DNA from: Muribaculaceae bacterium | GTDB taxonomy: Bacteria > Bacteroidota > Bacteroidia > Bacteroidales > Muribaculaceae | Length of the DNA stretch: 44,230 nucleotides | Assembly: GCA_016292745.1 (NCBI GenBank) | Contig: JAEDFO010000013.1 | Coordinates: 1-44,230 of the forward strand | Reading direction: 5' to 3' | Shown: positions 1-7,265 of the stretch, piece by piece | Layout of the letters: every line of letters begins with the position of its first letter | Numbering within the stretch: the first letter of the stretch is position 1 | Position numbers and translations under genes: made by a program | The notes under the pieces: generated by a model | Told to the model about the DNA's origin: nothing | Database searches by the model: none | The model's input: the letters and a program-made list of their open reading frames with translations, nothing else

Positions 1-300
1 GAAAGCTTCACGGCCAATACTTGTTACAGAATTCGGAATTGTGACCGATGTCAAGCTGATGCATTTATAGAAAGCACCTTCACCAATACTTGCTACAGAA
101 TTCGGGATTGTGATTGAGGTCAAGCTGCTGCAACCAGAGAAAGCAAAATCACGTATAATTGTTACAGAATTAGGGATTGTGATTGATTGCAAGCCGCTGC
201 AGTTACGGAAAGCATAATAGTCAATACTTGTTACAGAATTAGGGATTGTGATTGATGTCAAGCTGCTGCAACCATAGAAAGCATCGCCACCAATACTTGT
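1..300 (-). pseudogene. BspA-like LRR protein, downstream fragment (split gene)
   Basis: Read on the minus strand this is a run of BspA/LRR_5-type repeats of 23 residues, with cores like SLTSITIPNSVTSIG and conserved AF/CxxL positions. It continues off the left edge. It is the downstream part of the gene that starts at 2765: joining base 2484 to base 300 restores the reading frame and a perfect repeat (NSVT-SIGGDAF). BspA-like proteins are secreted or surface-attached and often mediate adhesion; that role is family knowledge, not seen here. The fragment has no start of its own because the 301-2483 segment separates it from its signal peptide, so it is probably silent. The C-terminus lies outside the window, so length and anchoring are unknown. 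Confidence 0.8.
23..300 (-). repeat. 69-bp tandem LRR-coding repeats
   Basis: The plus-strand word GTTACAGA or GCTACAGA recurs at 23, 92, 161 and 230 and restarts at 299, an exact 69-bp period (23 codons). Units are about 80-90% alike by eye. These are coding LRR units, not a CRISPR array: there are no unique spacers and the period matches the protein repeat. Confidence 0.85.
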
Positions 301-775
301 GGATTCTGTAGCTAGTGTATATCCTAAGAAGTACACTAACGATATACAGAAAAAGAAATTTTGTGAAGCCCTTTTTAATGCTATTGATGCAAAGCTAAAA
401 GCAGATAATAACTACCTATCTGAAATACCGCTAAAGTTTAGCCAGATGTTAGAAAAAGGCGGTGGTAAGTATATACTAAAGTTTGAATGTGGTAAGTACT
501 CTACCGATGATGAAGGACTAAATAAAGATGATTATGCTATAGATTTTGCTATATTTGTAGAAACTACAGAAGCAGAAGCATCCGAATTAGAAACAAATAA
601 AATTTATACCCTTACTGGAACTTATGTAGGTAATGTAAATGGTAAGTTATCCCTTCCTAGTGGTAGAGTGTTTGATTATAATACTAACTGCTATACTACA
701 TCTTCTATAGCTTCTGGTGATACTGGATCTATCTGCTTAGGTGGATTCCTCTTTAAGGATATAACAGTAAAGTAA
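301..775 (+). CDS. hypothetical protein, 5'-truncated (foreign segment)
   Basis: An open frame of about 158 codons begins at the left junction. The only start-like codon (GTG at 299) straddles the junction, so the true N-terminus is missing. The protein is rich in D, E, K and Y, has no membrane segment or Cys motif, and ends FLFKDITVK. Its C-terminal half looks beta-rich, with alternating hydrophobic residues such as KYILKFECG and KIYTLTGTYVG, as in small beta-barrel or OB-like phage proteins. I do not recognise the family. The next small gene starts 18 nt after the stop. Confidence 0.5.
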
Positions 776-793
776 CTAATAAAATATAACACT

Positions 794-958
794 ATGGAAC
801 TTACAGAAATTAAAAACCAAATACAAGCTATCCAGTAGGAATTAAGTGATGCTGTAGCACTTCTGGAAAGCCCTAGCACAGAAGTTAAGGATGAAGCAAA
901 GAAGAAGGTACACGACCTATCTTCACAGTTAGCAGAACTATCTAAGATGCTCCCTTAA
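794..958 (+). pseudogene. small coiled-coil ORF with in-frame TAG
   Basis: From ATG at 794 the frame reads MELTEIKNQIQAIQ, then TAG, then ELSDAVALLESPSTEVKDEA and on to a TAA at 956-958 after SKMLP. Either side of the TAG is an uninterrupted heptad-like helix, so the codon sits where Gln (CAG) would fit. This is either a nonsense mutation (CAG to TAG) in a 54-residue gene or a read-through/recoded codon. The spacing to the genes on both sides (18 nt and 2 nt) is that of a tight phage-like cluster. Function unknown. Confidence 0.45.
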
Positions 959-960
959 TT

Positions 961-1159
961 ATGGAAGATAACATACTACTACCCTTACCAGAAGAAGTAG
1001 AAGCATAACTGGATAAGGTACTAGATGCAGAAGATATAGATTAACTTATAATCCCCCTTCCGACCAGAACTATCCATAGGTGAAAAGATACTAGATGGTT
1101 TAGACTTTACTGCTTGCCCTAAATGTAAGAACTACACCACCAGATATAGAAGAAGATAA
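961..1159 (+). pseudogene. small acidic/zinc-knuckle-like ORF, interrupted
   Basis: ATG at 961 opens MEDNILLPLPEEVEA, then TAA, LDKVLDAEDID, TAA, LIIP. At a run of five C (1053-1057) the good coding frame shifts and continues PELSIGEKILDGLDF, TACPKCKNYTTRYRRR, ending at TAA 1157-1159, which overlaps the next gene's ATG. With one C fewer and CAA in place of each TAA, this would be one gene of about 65 residues with a CPKC metal-knuckle. All interruptions could be point changes. Decay is the simplest reading. Confidence 0.4.
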
Positions 1160-2208
1160 TGGCATATACACCACTAACCCAGAAGTACTTTACACCCTAT
1201 CACCAGATTCCAGATAGGCTATTAAAACCAGAAAGCATTAAGTACAAAGTGTTTCTTAATGCAGTAGGTAACTATGCCCTTACTGTAGATTCTGGCTTTG
1301 ATACGCTACTACTTAAAAGGCAAATGGAATGCGGTGTACATCTTCTTAGGATGCTTCTGGATGCCAGTATTAAAACCTATGGGCTACTACTAGCTAAGAA
1401 TCCAGAAAAATACATTAATGATTATCTGAAAAATAGCCATAATACAGATTTTGCTTCTAGAAGTGAATGTAAGTATGATGGTAGAAAGTTATCTGATGGG
1501 GTAATACTAAAGTATATGGAAAAGGATGGATACCCTATAGAAAAATTCTATGATGATGCTAATAGGTACATCCATCCATCTAATTTCTACTGCTTAGGTG
1601 TAGAACTGGATGCAGATACAAGAAAGTGGTTATGGGATAGCCAAGATGAAGCCCTGATTAGTAGTTATGCCATATTCCGAGATAGAGAGGAAAGGGAATG
1701 GGTATATAACACTATGGGGCTTATAAATGATTTGCTTCTGGAAGTAATGGTTAAGGTGGTGGAAATGATAGAAGCCCCAGTATATCTACCAGAAGTTATA
1801 GATTTATCTAGCAGAAATGTTATACCTAATCCTAAATTCTATGCAAAGGTAGCCGACATAGAAAAGGTATGTGGTGGATTTGTAGAAGGTGATACAGAAT
1901 TTAGTGCTGTATATCTGGAAATGAAGAAGCCTAATGGTATCTACTGTGGATATGTAAAGGGAAGCCAGACTAATCCCAAAGGTGTAAGCATCTGGTGTAA
2001 TGATAGCTTTGGTAATACCTTACTTCTGGATGATGCTCCAGATGAATTAACTATAGACTACCAAAACAGAAGAAACAAAGATAATCCTATGTTTTGGATG
2101 GGCTATATAAAGGATGGAAATTTACTAGCCAGATTCTATCCAGATGGTATTACTAAGGATATGGTTATTAGTAATCTTAAAGAATGGTACGCAAAACTTC
2201 TAAATTAA
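1159..2208 (+). CDS. hypothetical protein, helical (HEPN/DUF5677-like?) N-terminal half
   Basis: An intact 349-codon gene and the only complete one in the foreign segment; its start overlaps the preceding stop (TAATG). The N-terminal 200 residues are helical. A stretch around residues 65-95 resembles the helical core of DUF5677/AbiV-type HEPN proteins, and a later DANRYIHPSNF (around 145) resembles their conserved Tyr/His segment. The C-terminal 130 residues look beta-rich (GIYCGYVKGSQTNP, MFWMGYIKDGNLLARFYPDG). No signal peptide or membrane helix. All Gln codons here are CAA or CAG. The family guess is weak; function unknown. The next gene begins 6 nt after the stop. Confidence 0.6.
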   Translation: MAYTPLTQKYFTPYHQIPDRLLKPESIKYKVFLNAVGNYALTVDSGFDTLLLKRQMECGVHLLRMLLDASIKTYGLLLAKNPEKYINDYLKNSHNTDFASRSECKYDGRKLSDGVILKYMEKDGYPIEKFYDDANRYIHPSNFYCLGVELDADTRKWLWDSQDEALISSYAIFRDREEREWVYNTMGLINDLLLEVMVKVVEMIEAPVYLPEVIDLSSRNVIPNPKFYAKVADIEKVCGGFVEGDTEFSAVYLEMKKPNGIYCGYVKGSQTNPKGVSIWCNDSFGNTLLLDDAPDELTIDYQNRRNKDNPMFWMGYIKDGNLLARFYPDGITKDMVISNLKEWYAKLLN

Positions 2209-2214
2209 GAATAT

Positions 2215-2482
2215 ATGGGAATAATAAAAGATAACTTAAAGGTAGCTATGGTAGGTACTATTTCTGGTACATTACCTATAAAAGCTATATTTGAATTTCA
2301 CAAACCATCTACCATTATTCTTAATGGGCATTATGGTAGAGTACCTGAGCAAGCTAGGGAATGGTCTGAAACAAACCGTATCCCAGTAAAAGAAATATCT
2401 GTACACTATCCTTCTTCTGGATTCCCTAGTACAGAAGATTACAAGGAAGCTGCTACAAAACTGGTGGAAGAAGCAGATGTGG
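2215..2482 (+). CDS. small protein, 3'-truncated (SLOG/DUF2493-like?)
   Basis: ATG at 2215 (MGIIKDNLKVAMVGTISG) opens a frame whose native part ends at the right junction near residue 89 (KLVEEADVV). The frame then runs on by chance to 2667 through antisense BspA sequence, so the last 60 or so residues are not native. The order beta strand, glycines, A-EWSETNRIPVKEI, then an E-AD near the end is loosely like DUF2493/SLOG nucleotide-binding proteins. I hold that weakly. Confidence 0.4.
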
Positions 2483-2765
2483 TTACAGAATTAGGGATTG
2501 TGATTGATGTCAAACTGATGCAATCTTCGAAAGCTGAATATCCTACACTTGTTACACTATACTCCGTATCGTTTACTTTTATGGATGATGGTATAGTAAT
2601 GTCTCCTCCATATTCATTATCTCCTTTTGTTACTTCTGCAACATTGCCTTTTGGGATCAAATTATAATATATTCCATCCACCTCAACATCGTAGGCGGAT
2701 GCAGAGATTGAGAAGAAAATGCTGAGGATGAGCGTTGTCATTAATGCAGTAAATCTTATTTTCAT
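2483..2765 (-). pseudogene. BspA-like LRR protein, N-terminal fragment (split gene)
   Basis: Minus-strand start at 2765 gives MKIRFTALMTTLILSIFFSI with a clean signal peptide ending SASA, then YDVEVDGIYYNLIP, the usual opening of Bacteroidales BspA-like proteins, and the first LRR_5 unit. An in-frame ATG 30 nt upstream exists, but the one at 2765 gives the proper signal peptide. The frame is cut at codon 94 by the foreign segment, and the remaining repeats lie at 300-1. A secreted or surface protein before interruption. Confidence 0.8.
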
Positions 2766-2773
2766 AATCTTTT

Positions 2774-2802
2774 TCCCGACACATTTATCAGCCACGAGGT
2801 CG
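2774..2802. other. short inverted repeat CCCGAC...GTCGGG upstream of the BspA-like gene
   Basis: A 6-bp perfect inverted repeat with a 17-nt centre lies 9 nt upstream of the BspA-like start. It could be an operator or a leader hairpin, but nothing else supports a function. Confidence 0.25.
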
Positions 2803-3250
2803 GGTGTTGGCAGTGGTTAATATCAAGTGGAGCTTACATAAAGTAAAGATCCTACAGCAATGAGAGGCTATGCGATGGCGGCGATGGCAGGGCAATTATT
2901 GCGGCAGGCTTACGGCTTGTCGCTAAGGTATCGTTGGTATATACTTGACTGACATTTATCATTGTTATTTACGTTTTTTAATGCTAAAAATACAAAGAAA
3001 AAAATGAAACTACCAAATGTTTGGCGATTTGTTCGGCATTTTTCATTCCTCGAATTCGCAACCGCCCTCATATAATGACACATAAGCACAATACCCAACC
3101 ACATAATGCGCCTAGAGGCAATTAACGTAACTAGCGAATTTCGTCGAACTCACGTTATTTTATGATGATTGAAACATCGTCGTGGCATGCCGAGCCAGAT
3201 GAGGTAAAGCCTATTCCAGATGCTGCCGAAGCTGCCCTGCTACCCGAGGA
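2803..3250. other. intergenic decay zone, no intact gene
   Basis: I see no convincing full gene here. A 35-codon frame (ATG at 3162, TAG at 3267-3269) reads SSWHAEPDEVKPIPDAAEAA and may be a frame-shifted piece of the TPR-type gene whose remnant follows. The rest is AT-rich with many stops in all frames. Confidence 0.5.
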
Positions 3251-3424
3251 AATGCTCTCGATGAAGTAGACCGCTCTCTTATCCGCAACTGGCACAATCA
3301 CAAGGCTCGTGCCCTCAAGGCTACCATACTCCGCAAGTTAGGCCGTATAGATGACGCTCTTGCCTTGATTGCCGACTCGCTTGCCATCGATAAATTCAAT
3401 TGTGGCTGTCGCTATGAGCAGTAA
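3251..3424 (+). pseudogene. DUF5107/TPR protein remnant
   Basis: The plus strand reads NALDEVDRSLIRNWHNHKAR, ALKATILRKLGRIDDALALI, ADSLAIDKFNCGCRYEQ, then TAA. This matches the TPR-type stretch of large Bacteroidales DUF5107 proteins, which carry a similar HNHKARHLKA...LRKLGR...ALALI pattern. Only about 57 codons remain and no start is available, so this is a leftover of a deleted gene of usually more than 1000 codons. Confidence 0.55.
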
Positions 3425-3456
3425 AAGATTACAGGCAATGAAGCCGTATTGGATGA

Positions 3457-3612
3457 GTTCCGCGTGCATGTATGCTGCTCGACACCACCGACATGAAGAT
3501 TAATCAGGTGTGCCACAAGATTGGCATTGACGACCCTTTCTATTTTACACGTGTCTTTACAAAAATGATGGGTTGTTCGCCAAAAAACTACCGCATGCAG
3601 AAGAAGGTGTAA
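3457..3612 (+). pseudogene. AraC-family regulator, C-terminal remnant
   Basis: The frame opens after TGA at 3454-3456 and reads RACMLLDTTDMKINQVCHKI, then GIDDPFYFTRVFTKMMGCSP and KNYRMQKKV before TAA at 3610-3612. This is the second helix-turn-helix of an AraC-type DNA-binding domain, including the typical FYFTRVF and G-SPxxYR signature. Everything upstream of the domain is missing, so it cannot be functional. Confidence 0.75.
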
Positions 3613-3659
3613 CATCTTGCTGCATGCGGCACAAATTGCTGAGATTTGGCGGATAGCGG

Positions 3660-4976
3660 TTATTTGTAGTTAATCCAGCGGATAAGTTCTTTCAGCGAAG
3701 GCTTCTTGCCATACATGAATATGCCCACACGGTAAATTTTGGCGGCTATCCATATCATTCCTATTATCGAAATGTAGAGAATGCCGAGCGAAAGTGCAAT
3801 CTCCCAAGTTGCTATTCCGAATGGGATGCGCATCATCATAATCATAGGCGACGTGAATGGCACCAGGGATGTCCAGAATGCCAATGGTGAGTTGGGATCA
3901 GTGGCCACCGACATCGATATCACCAAAGCAATGATTATGGGCATGATGGCAGCTGTTTGCAGCTGCGAAGCGTCCTGAATGTTGTCGACAGCCGAACCGA
4001 TGGCGGCAAACATCGACGCATAGAACAGGAATCCGCCCAGCAGAAATGCTGCCATGAGGGCAAACAACTTGACGATGTAGGCCACATTGCCGGCAGCTGC
4101 AATCACTCCGAGCAGGTCGGCATCAACGTTGCTGGCCGATGAATCGAGTGTGCCGGCATTCAAGGCTGTTGCCTGTGCCATTATGTCAGCCGGGAGAAGC
4201 ATAGGAAGCAGAATGCCTACTGCCGACGATATAAGCACACCCCAGATAGCTATCTGAGTGACGGCTACCGAACCGATGCCCAGAATTTTACCTACCATCA
4301 GCTGAGTGGGCTTAACCGACGATACCATCACTTCGAGCACTCGGTTGTTCTTTTCCTCGATGATGCTGGTCATCACCATCTGGCCATACATCAGCAGGAA
4401 CATGTAAAGCACGAGCGACAACAATGTGCCTATGGCATACGATACCATCGACGACGATGATGTGGATTCCTCGTTATCGCTGTCGGTACGGAATGTTTGC
4501 AGCGTTACGGTAGTTTCTACGTTGCGCAGAATCTCGTTAATGTTCTCTATGTTGTATTGCTTGAGTTTCTCGTCTTTTATTATTTCCTCCATCTGGCTGG
4601 TGATGGTGCGTTCCACAGCCATCGACGAAGCCTCGCCGGTGTAGAGTTGCACGTTACCAGGTTTCTCAACGATGTTGTTGCCAATGAACAGCACTCCATA
4701 ACTGTTGCCGTGTGTGCGCAGCGTGTCGGGGGCACCTTCGTCGGCAATCACAAAGCTCACTTCGTCGCTGCTCTTGAGGTTTTGGGCAACAATGCCGCTG
4801 TGGTCGATAACGTAGATTTCCTTGGTCTCTGTAGTGGAGAATGCCATTATCAGGGCCGGGGCAATCATCAGGCCAATCATCAGCACGGGAAAGAGAATTG
4901 TGGTGATGATGAAGCTCTTCTTGGTTACACGCTGCAGAAATTCGCGTGCTATTATTATACCTATCTTTGAGTTCAT
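3660..4976 (-). CDS. ABC transporter permease (NatB-like, ABC-2 type)
   Basis: A 438-residue inner-membrane protein. One N-terminal helix (about residues 20-45) is followed by a large extracytoplasmic domain (about 50-175), then a block of hydrophobic helices from about 180 to 425. This is the ABC2_membrane_3 / NatB layout. The MTSIIEEKNNRVLEVMVSSV stretch after the second helix is the conserved coupling-helix motif of this family. It overlaps the upstream ATPase gene by 4 bp (ATGA), so the two are translationally coupled. The related NatAB exports sodium; other relatives export antibiotics or peptides. The substrate here is unknown. Confidence 0.9.
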   Translation of the reverse strand: MNSKIGIIIAREFLQRVTKKSFIITTILFPVLMIGLMIAPALIMAFSTTETKEIYVIDHSGIVAQNLKSSDEVSFVIADEGAPDTLRTHGNSYGVLFIGNNIVEKPGNVQLYTGEASSMAVERTITSQMEEIIKDEKLKQYNIENINEILRNVETTVTLQTFRTDSDNEESTSSSSMVSYAIGTLLSLVLYMFLLMYGQMVMTSIIEEKNNRVLEVMVSSVKPTQLMVGKILGIGSVAVTQIAIWGVLISSAVGILLPMLLPADIMAQATALNAGTLDSSASNVDADLLGVIAAAGNVAYIVKLFALMAAFLLGGFLFYASMFAAIGSAVDNIQDASQLQTAAIMPIIIALVISMSVATDPNSPLAFWTSLVPFTSPMIMMMRIPFGIATWEIALSLGILYISIIGMIWIAAKIYRVGIFMYGKKPSLKELIRWINYK

Positions 4977-5905
4977 TTCTGTGCGTTGTTAAATTCTTTT
5001 ACTGTCTGAATGAAAATCTCGTTCATCGAGGGGATAGCCTCGTTTATGGTGCGAATCTCCACCACGTCATTCACATCGGCAATTATCTGACGTAGCGATG
5101 TGCCGGGGTTAATCTGCAGAGTGGTGTCGATGAGCCCGTTGTCGTGGGTATGGTCGGAGATGATGTGGGCTTTGCCGACAATGGCGCTGCCAAACGTTTG
5201 GGGCTCACCGTTGTAGGTGAAAATGAAGCGGTCCTTGCCGTAACGGCGCTTTATCTCGTCGACGTTACCTGTAAGTATGTTCTGCGATTGGTTGATGAGG
5301 GTTATGTGGTCGCATATTTCCTCGACGCTCGACATGTTGTGGGTGCTGAAAATAATGGTGGCGCCTTTATCGCGCAGTTCAAGTATTTCACGCTTCAGCT
5401 GGTCGGCGTTGATTGGGTCGAAGCCTGAAAACGGTTCATCGAATATCAGCAGCTTTGGCTCGTGGAGCACTGTGATGATGAACTGTATTTTCTGCGCCAT
5501 GCCTTTCGAGAGTTCTTCCACTTTCTTGTTCCACCAGTCCTCAATTCCGAGCTTGGCAAACCAGAACTTCAGGCGGCGTTGTGCCTCGCTGCGCGAGAGT
5601 CCTTTCAGACGAGCAAAGAATATGGCTTGCTCGCCAACTTTCATTTTTTTGTACAGACCGCGCTCTTCGGGCAGATAGCCGATGTTGTAAATGTCGGCTG
5701 CGGTGAGAGTGTGGCCGTCGAATGTCACCGTACCGCTGTCAGGGGCGGTAATGTGATTGATTATTCTTATCAGAGTGGTCTTTCCGGCTCCATTTGGGCC
5801 AAGTAAACCATAGATGCAGCCTTGCGGTACCGAAAACGAAACATCATTGAGGGCAGTGTGGCCTGTGTAGTGCTTCGTCACGTTGTCAATGCGTAATAAT
5901 TCCAT
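4973..5905 (-). CDS. ABC transporter ATP-binding protein (NatA-like)
   Basis: A 310-residue cytoplasmic ATPase. Walker A is GPNGAGKT (residues 36-43), the signature is LSKGMAQ (around 138), Walker B is LLIFDEP with the following SGFDP (around 157-166), and the H-loop is STHNM. The roughly 90 residues after the nucleotide-binding domain are the DUF4162-type tail common in multidrug/NatA ATPases. It would power the permease encoded directly downstream with a 4-bp overlap. ATG at 5905 gives the standard N-terminus MELLRIDNVTKHY. A candidate -7 box lies about 50 bp upstream. Confidence 0.92.
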   Translation of the reverse strand: MELLRIDNVTKHYTGHTALNDVSFSVPQGCIYGLLGPNGAGKTTLIRIINHITAPDSGTVTFDGHTLTAADIYNIGYLPEERGLYKKMKVGEQAIFFARLKGLSRSEAQRRLKFWFAKLGIEDWWNKKVEELSKGMAQKIQFIITVLHEPKLLIFDEPFSGFDPINADQLKREILELRDKGATIIFSTHNMSSVEEICDHITLINQSQNILTGNVDEIKRRYGKDRFIFTYNGEPQTFGSAIVGKAHIISDHTHDNGLIDTTLQINPGTSLRQIIADVNDVVEIRTINEAIPSMNEIFIQTVKEFNNAQK

Positions 5906-5957
5906 CTTTTGGGAGTAGATAATTGGATAATTATTTAATGTCTCTAATTATATGTCC

Positions 5958-5965
5958 CAAAAATA
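5958..5965 (-). promoter_or_regulatory. candidate -7 box (TATTTTTG) for the ABC operon
   Basis: On the minus strand TATTTTTG fits the Bacteroidetes TAnnTTTG -7 element. TGTG lies 21 nt upstream in place of TTTG. A start near 5951 would give a 5' UTR of about 45 nt. Weak because the -33 element is imperfect and the area is AT-rich. Confidence 0.4.
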
Positions 5966-6005
5966 ATGAAAAGCATACACATTCCACACATTTTTTTTGA
6001 TGTAG

Positions 6006-6896
6006 TTATCCTACTGCGCGGAATTGCGATGGGGTTTTGCCGGTTCTGGCCTTAAAGAAGCGGATGAAGTGCTGCGGATATTCGAATCCGAGTCGGCTAC
6101 TCACTTGGCTCACACTGAGATCGTCGTCGCTCAGTAGCTGCTTAGCAGCAGCAAGGATACGGTCGGCAATGAAATCCTTGGCGGTCCGTCCAGTTTCCAC
6201 CCTAACCACCTCGCCGAAATATCCGTTCGACAGACAGCATTTATCGGCAAAGTAGGCCACAGTAGGCAGCCCATGGTCGATGGCCTTTGTGGCGATGTAT
6301 TCGTTGAGCAGTTTCTCGAATTTTTTCACCACCGAATGGTTTATCTCCTCACGTGTGATGAATTGGCGGTCGTAGAAGCGCAAGCAATAGTTTAGCAGCA
6401 GCTCTATGTTGGAAACTATGAGTTCGCGGGTATGTTTGTCGATGGCGCGGTGAAGTTCTTGCTCTATCATAGCAAGCACACCACGAAAAATCTCTATTTC
6501 ACCCGTTGAGAGGTGAAGAGCCTCGTTGCTCGAATATGAGAAGAATTCGTAACGAGAGATGTTTCGACCCAGCTGAGTGCGGGCCAGCAGGTCGGGATGG
6601 AATACTATGGCGGTCCACTTGGGCGTTTTCACTCCGGGCATTGGCATCACGTGGATTGTCTGCCCAGGTGCAAAACTGGTGATGGTCATCTCGTCGAAAT
6701 CGTATTTGGTGCGTCCGTAGGACAGTTGACATCCTTTGTTTTCTTTCAGGAACAATGCATATATGCCATAATCGACGGTCATCTCTTCGAGTTCACGCTC
6801 GCTGTCGAACCGTACTACGCTAACCAGCGGGTGAAGGGTTTCAAAACCGTAGTTCTCGTTGAATTTCTGTACGGAATCAATGATAAGATGTTTCAT
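6006..6896 (-). CDS. AraC-family transcriptional regulator
   Basis: A 296-residue cytoplasmic regulator. Residues 1-175 are a cupin-like sensor domain; the last 100 or so are the AraC double helix-turn-helix, ending SSRLGFEYPQHFIRFFKART then GKTPSQFR, the canonical second-HTH signature. A GTG lies two codons upstream, but ATG at 6896 (MKHLIIDSVQKFNENYG) is the likelier start and sits about 17 nt from the predicted transcription start. In Bacteroides such regulators often control adjacent flavodoxin or short-chain oxidoreductase genes. Here the flavodoxin-like gene and a broken hydrolase gene lie just upstream on the same strand, so they are plausible targets (inference). Confidence 0.88.
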   Translation of the reverse strand: MKHLIIDSVQKFNENYGFETLHPLVSVVRFDSERELEEMTVDYGIYALFLKENKGCQLSYGRTKYDFDEMTITSFAPGQTIHVMPMPGVKTPKWTAIVFHPDLLARTQLGRNISRYEFFSYSSNEALHLSTGEIEIFRGVLAMIEQELHRAIDKHTRELIVSNIELLLNYCLRFYDRQFITREEINHSVVKKFEKLLNEYIATKAIDHGLPTVAYFADKCCLSNGYFGEVVRVETGRTAKDFIADRILAAAKQLLSDDDLSVSQVSSRLGFEYPQHFIRFFKARTGKTPSQFRAVG

Positions 6897-6919
6897 TTGC
6901 ACGGAGTTTTGTCTGGTTA

Positions 6920-6927
6920 CAAATATA
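6920..6927 (-). promoter_or_regulatory. -7 box (TATATTTG) for the AraC regulator
   Basis: On the minus strand TATATTTG matches TAnnTTTG exactly. No good TTTG appears at the usual 19-21 nt upstream, as is common for activator-dependent or autoregulated genes. Transcription would start near 6913, giving a very short leader. Confidence 0.5.
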
Positions 6928-6940
6928 GCGATTTCCCGAC

Positions 6941-7257
6941 TTATTCGGTGAGTGAATCGTACGCTTCGTCGTCAACAGCTTCAAGCCACTCGCTTGCTCC
7001 TTTACGGCGCCAAATGGACCGCTCACGGCAATTGCAGCCTTTTTGCCCACCTGATTATTTGGGATATACAGGTCAGCAACAAGAGTTATGCCAAAACGGT
7101 TGGTGAATGTAACCTTGCTGTGGATAACGGCATCGCTCTTGGTAAAGGTCTTGTCCCATACTTGCGGTGCTGTCTGGGCTATGTCGACTGACTGTGCTGT
7201 CATATTTGCCGATAAAGATAAAGCTAAAATGCAGAATATTAGTCTGCTGACATTCAT
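6941..7257 (-). pseudogene. alpha/beta hydrolase, truncated
   Basis: The N-terminal 85 or so residues are those of a secreted or periplasmic alpha/beta hydrolase: a signal peptide (MNVSRLIFCILALSLSANM), then VWDKTFTKSDAVIHSKVTF and ADLYIPNNQVGKKAAIAVSG. After KEQASGL the sequence breaks. The following DNA, in another frame, reads LEAVDDEAYDSLTE and TAA at 6941-6943, perhaps the C-terminus of the same or another protein. The nucleophile serine, catalytic acid and histidine are absent, so it cannot be active. It lies 8 bp after the flavodoxin-like gene in the same operon. Confidence 0.65.
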
Positions 7258-7265
7258 AACTTATG

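Larger units (their letters stand above)
301..2483. other. AT-rich foreign segment inserted in the BspA-like gene
   Basis: Composition and codon use change sharply at both edges: many CTA, ATA, AGA and GGT codons, unlike the GC-richer core genes. All recognisable genes inside run on the plus strand, against the host gene. The first is cut at its 5' end and the last at its 3' end. A 2-bp GT occurs at both edges (299-300 and 2482-2483); removing 2183 bp restores the host gene in frame and in repeat phase. No terminal inverted repeats, integrase or transposase are visible. The closely packed small genes suggest phage or plasmid DNA. A chimeric assembly cannot be excluded from sequence alone. Confidence 0.6.

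Noticed and set aside
1..300. CRISPR-like tandem 69-bp repeats
   Set aside because: Units are contiguous, with no unique spacers, and translate to 23-residue BspA LRR units.
301..2483. Insertion sequence or integron-like element
   Set aside because: No transposase or integrase, no terminal inverted repeats and only a 2-bp GT at the edges; internal genes are cut at both ends.
2774..2802. Small inverted repeat as terminator
   Set aside because: Only 6 bp with a 17-nt centre and positioned upstream of a start, so kept only as a low-confidence site.
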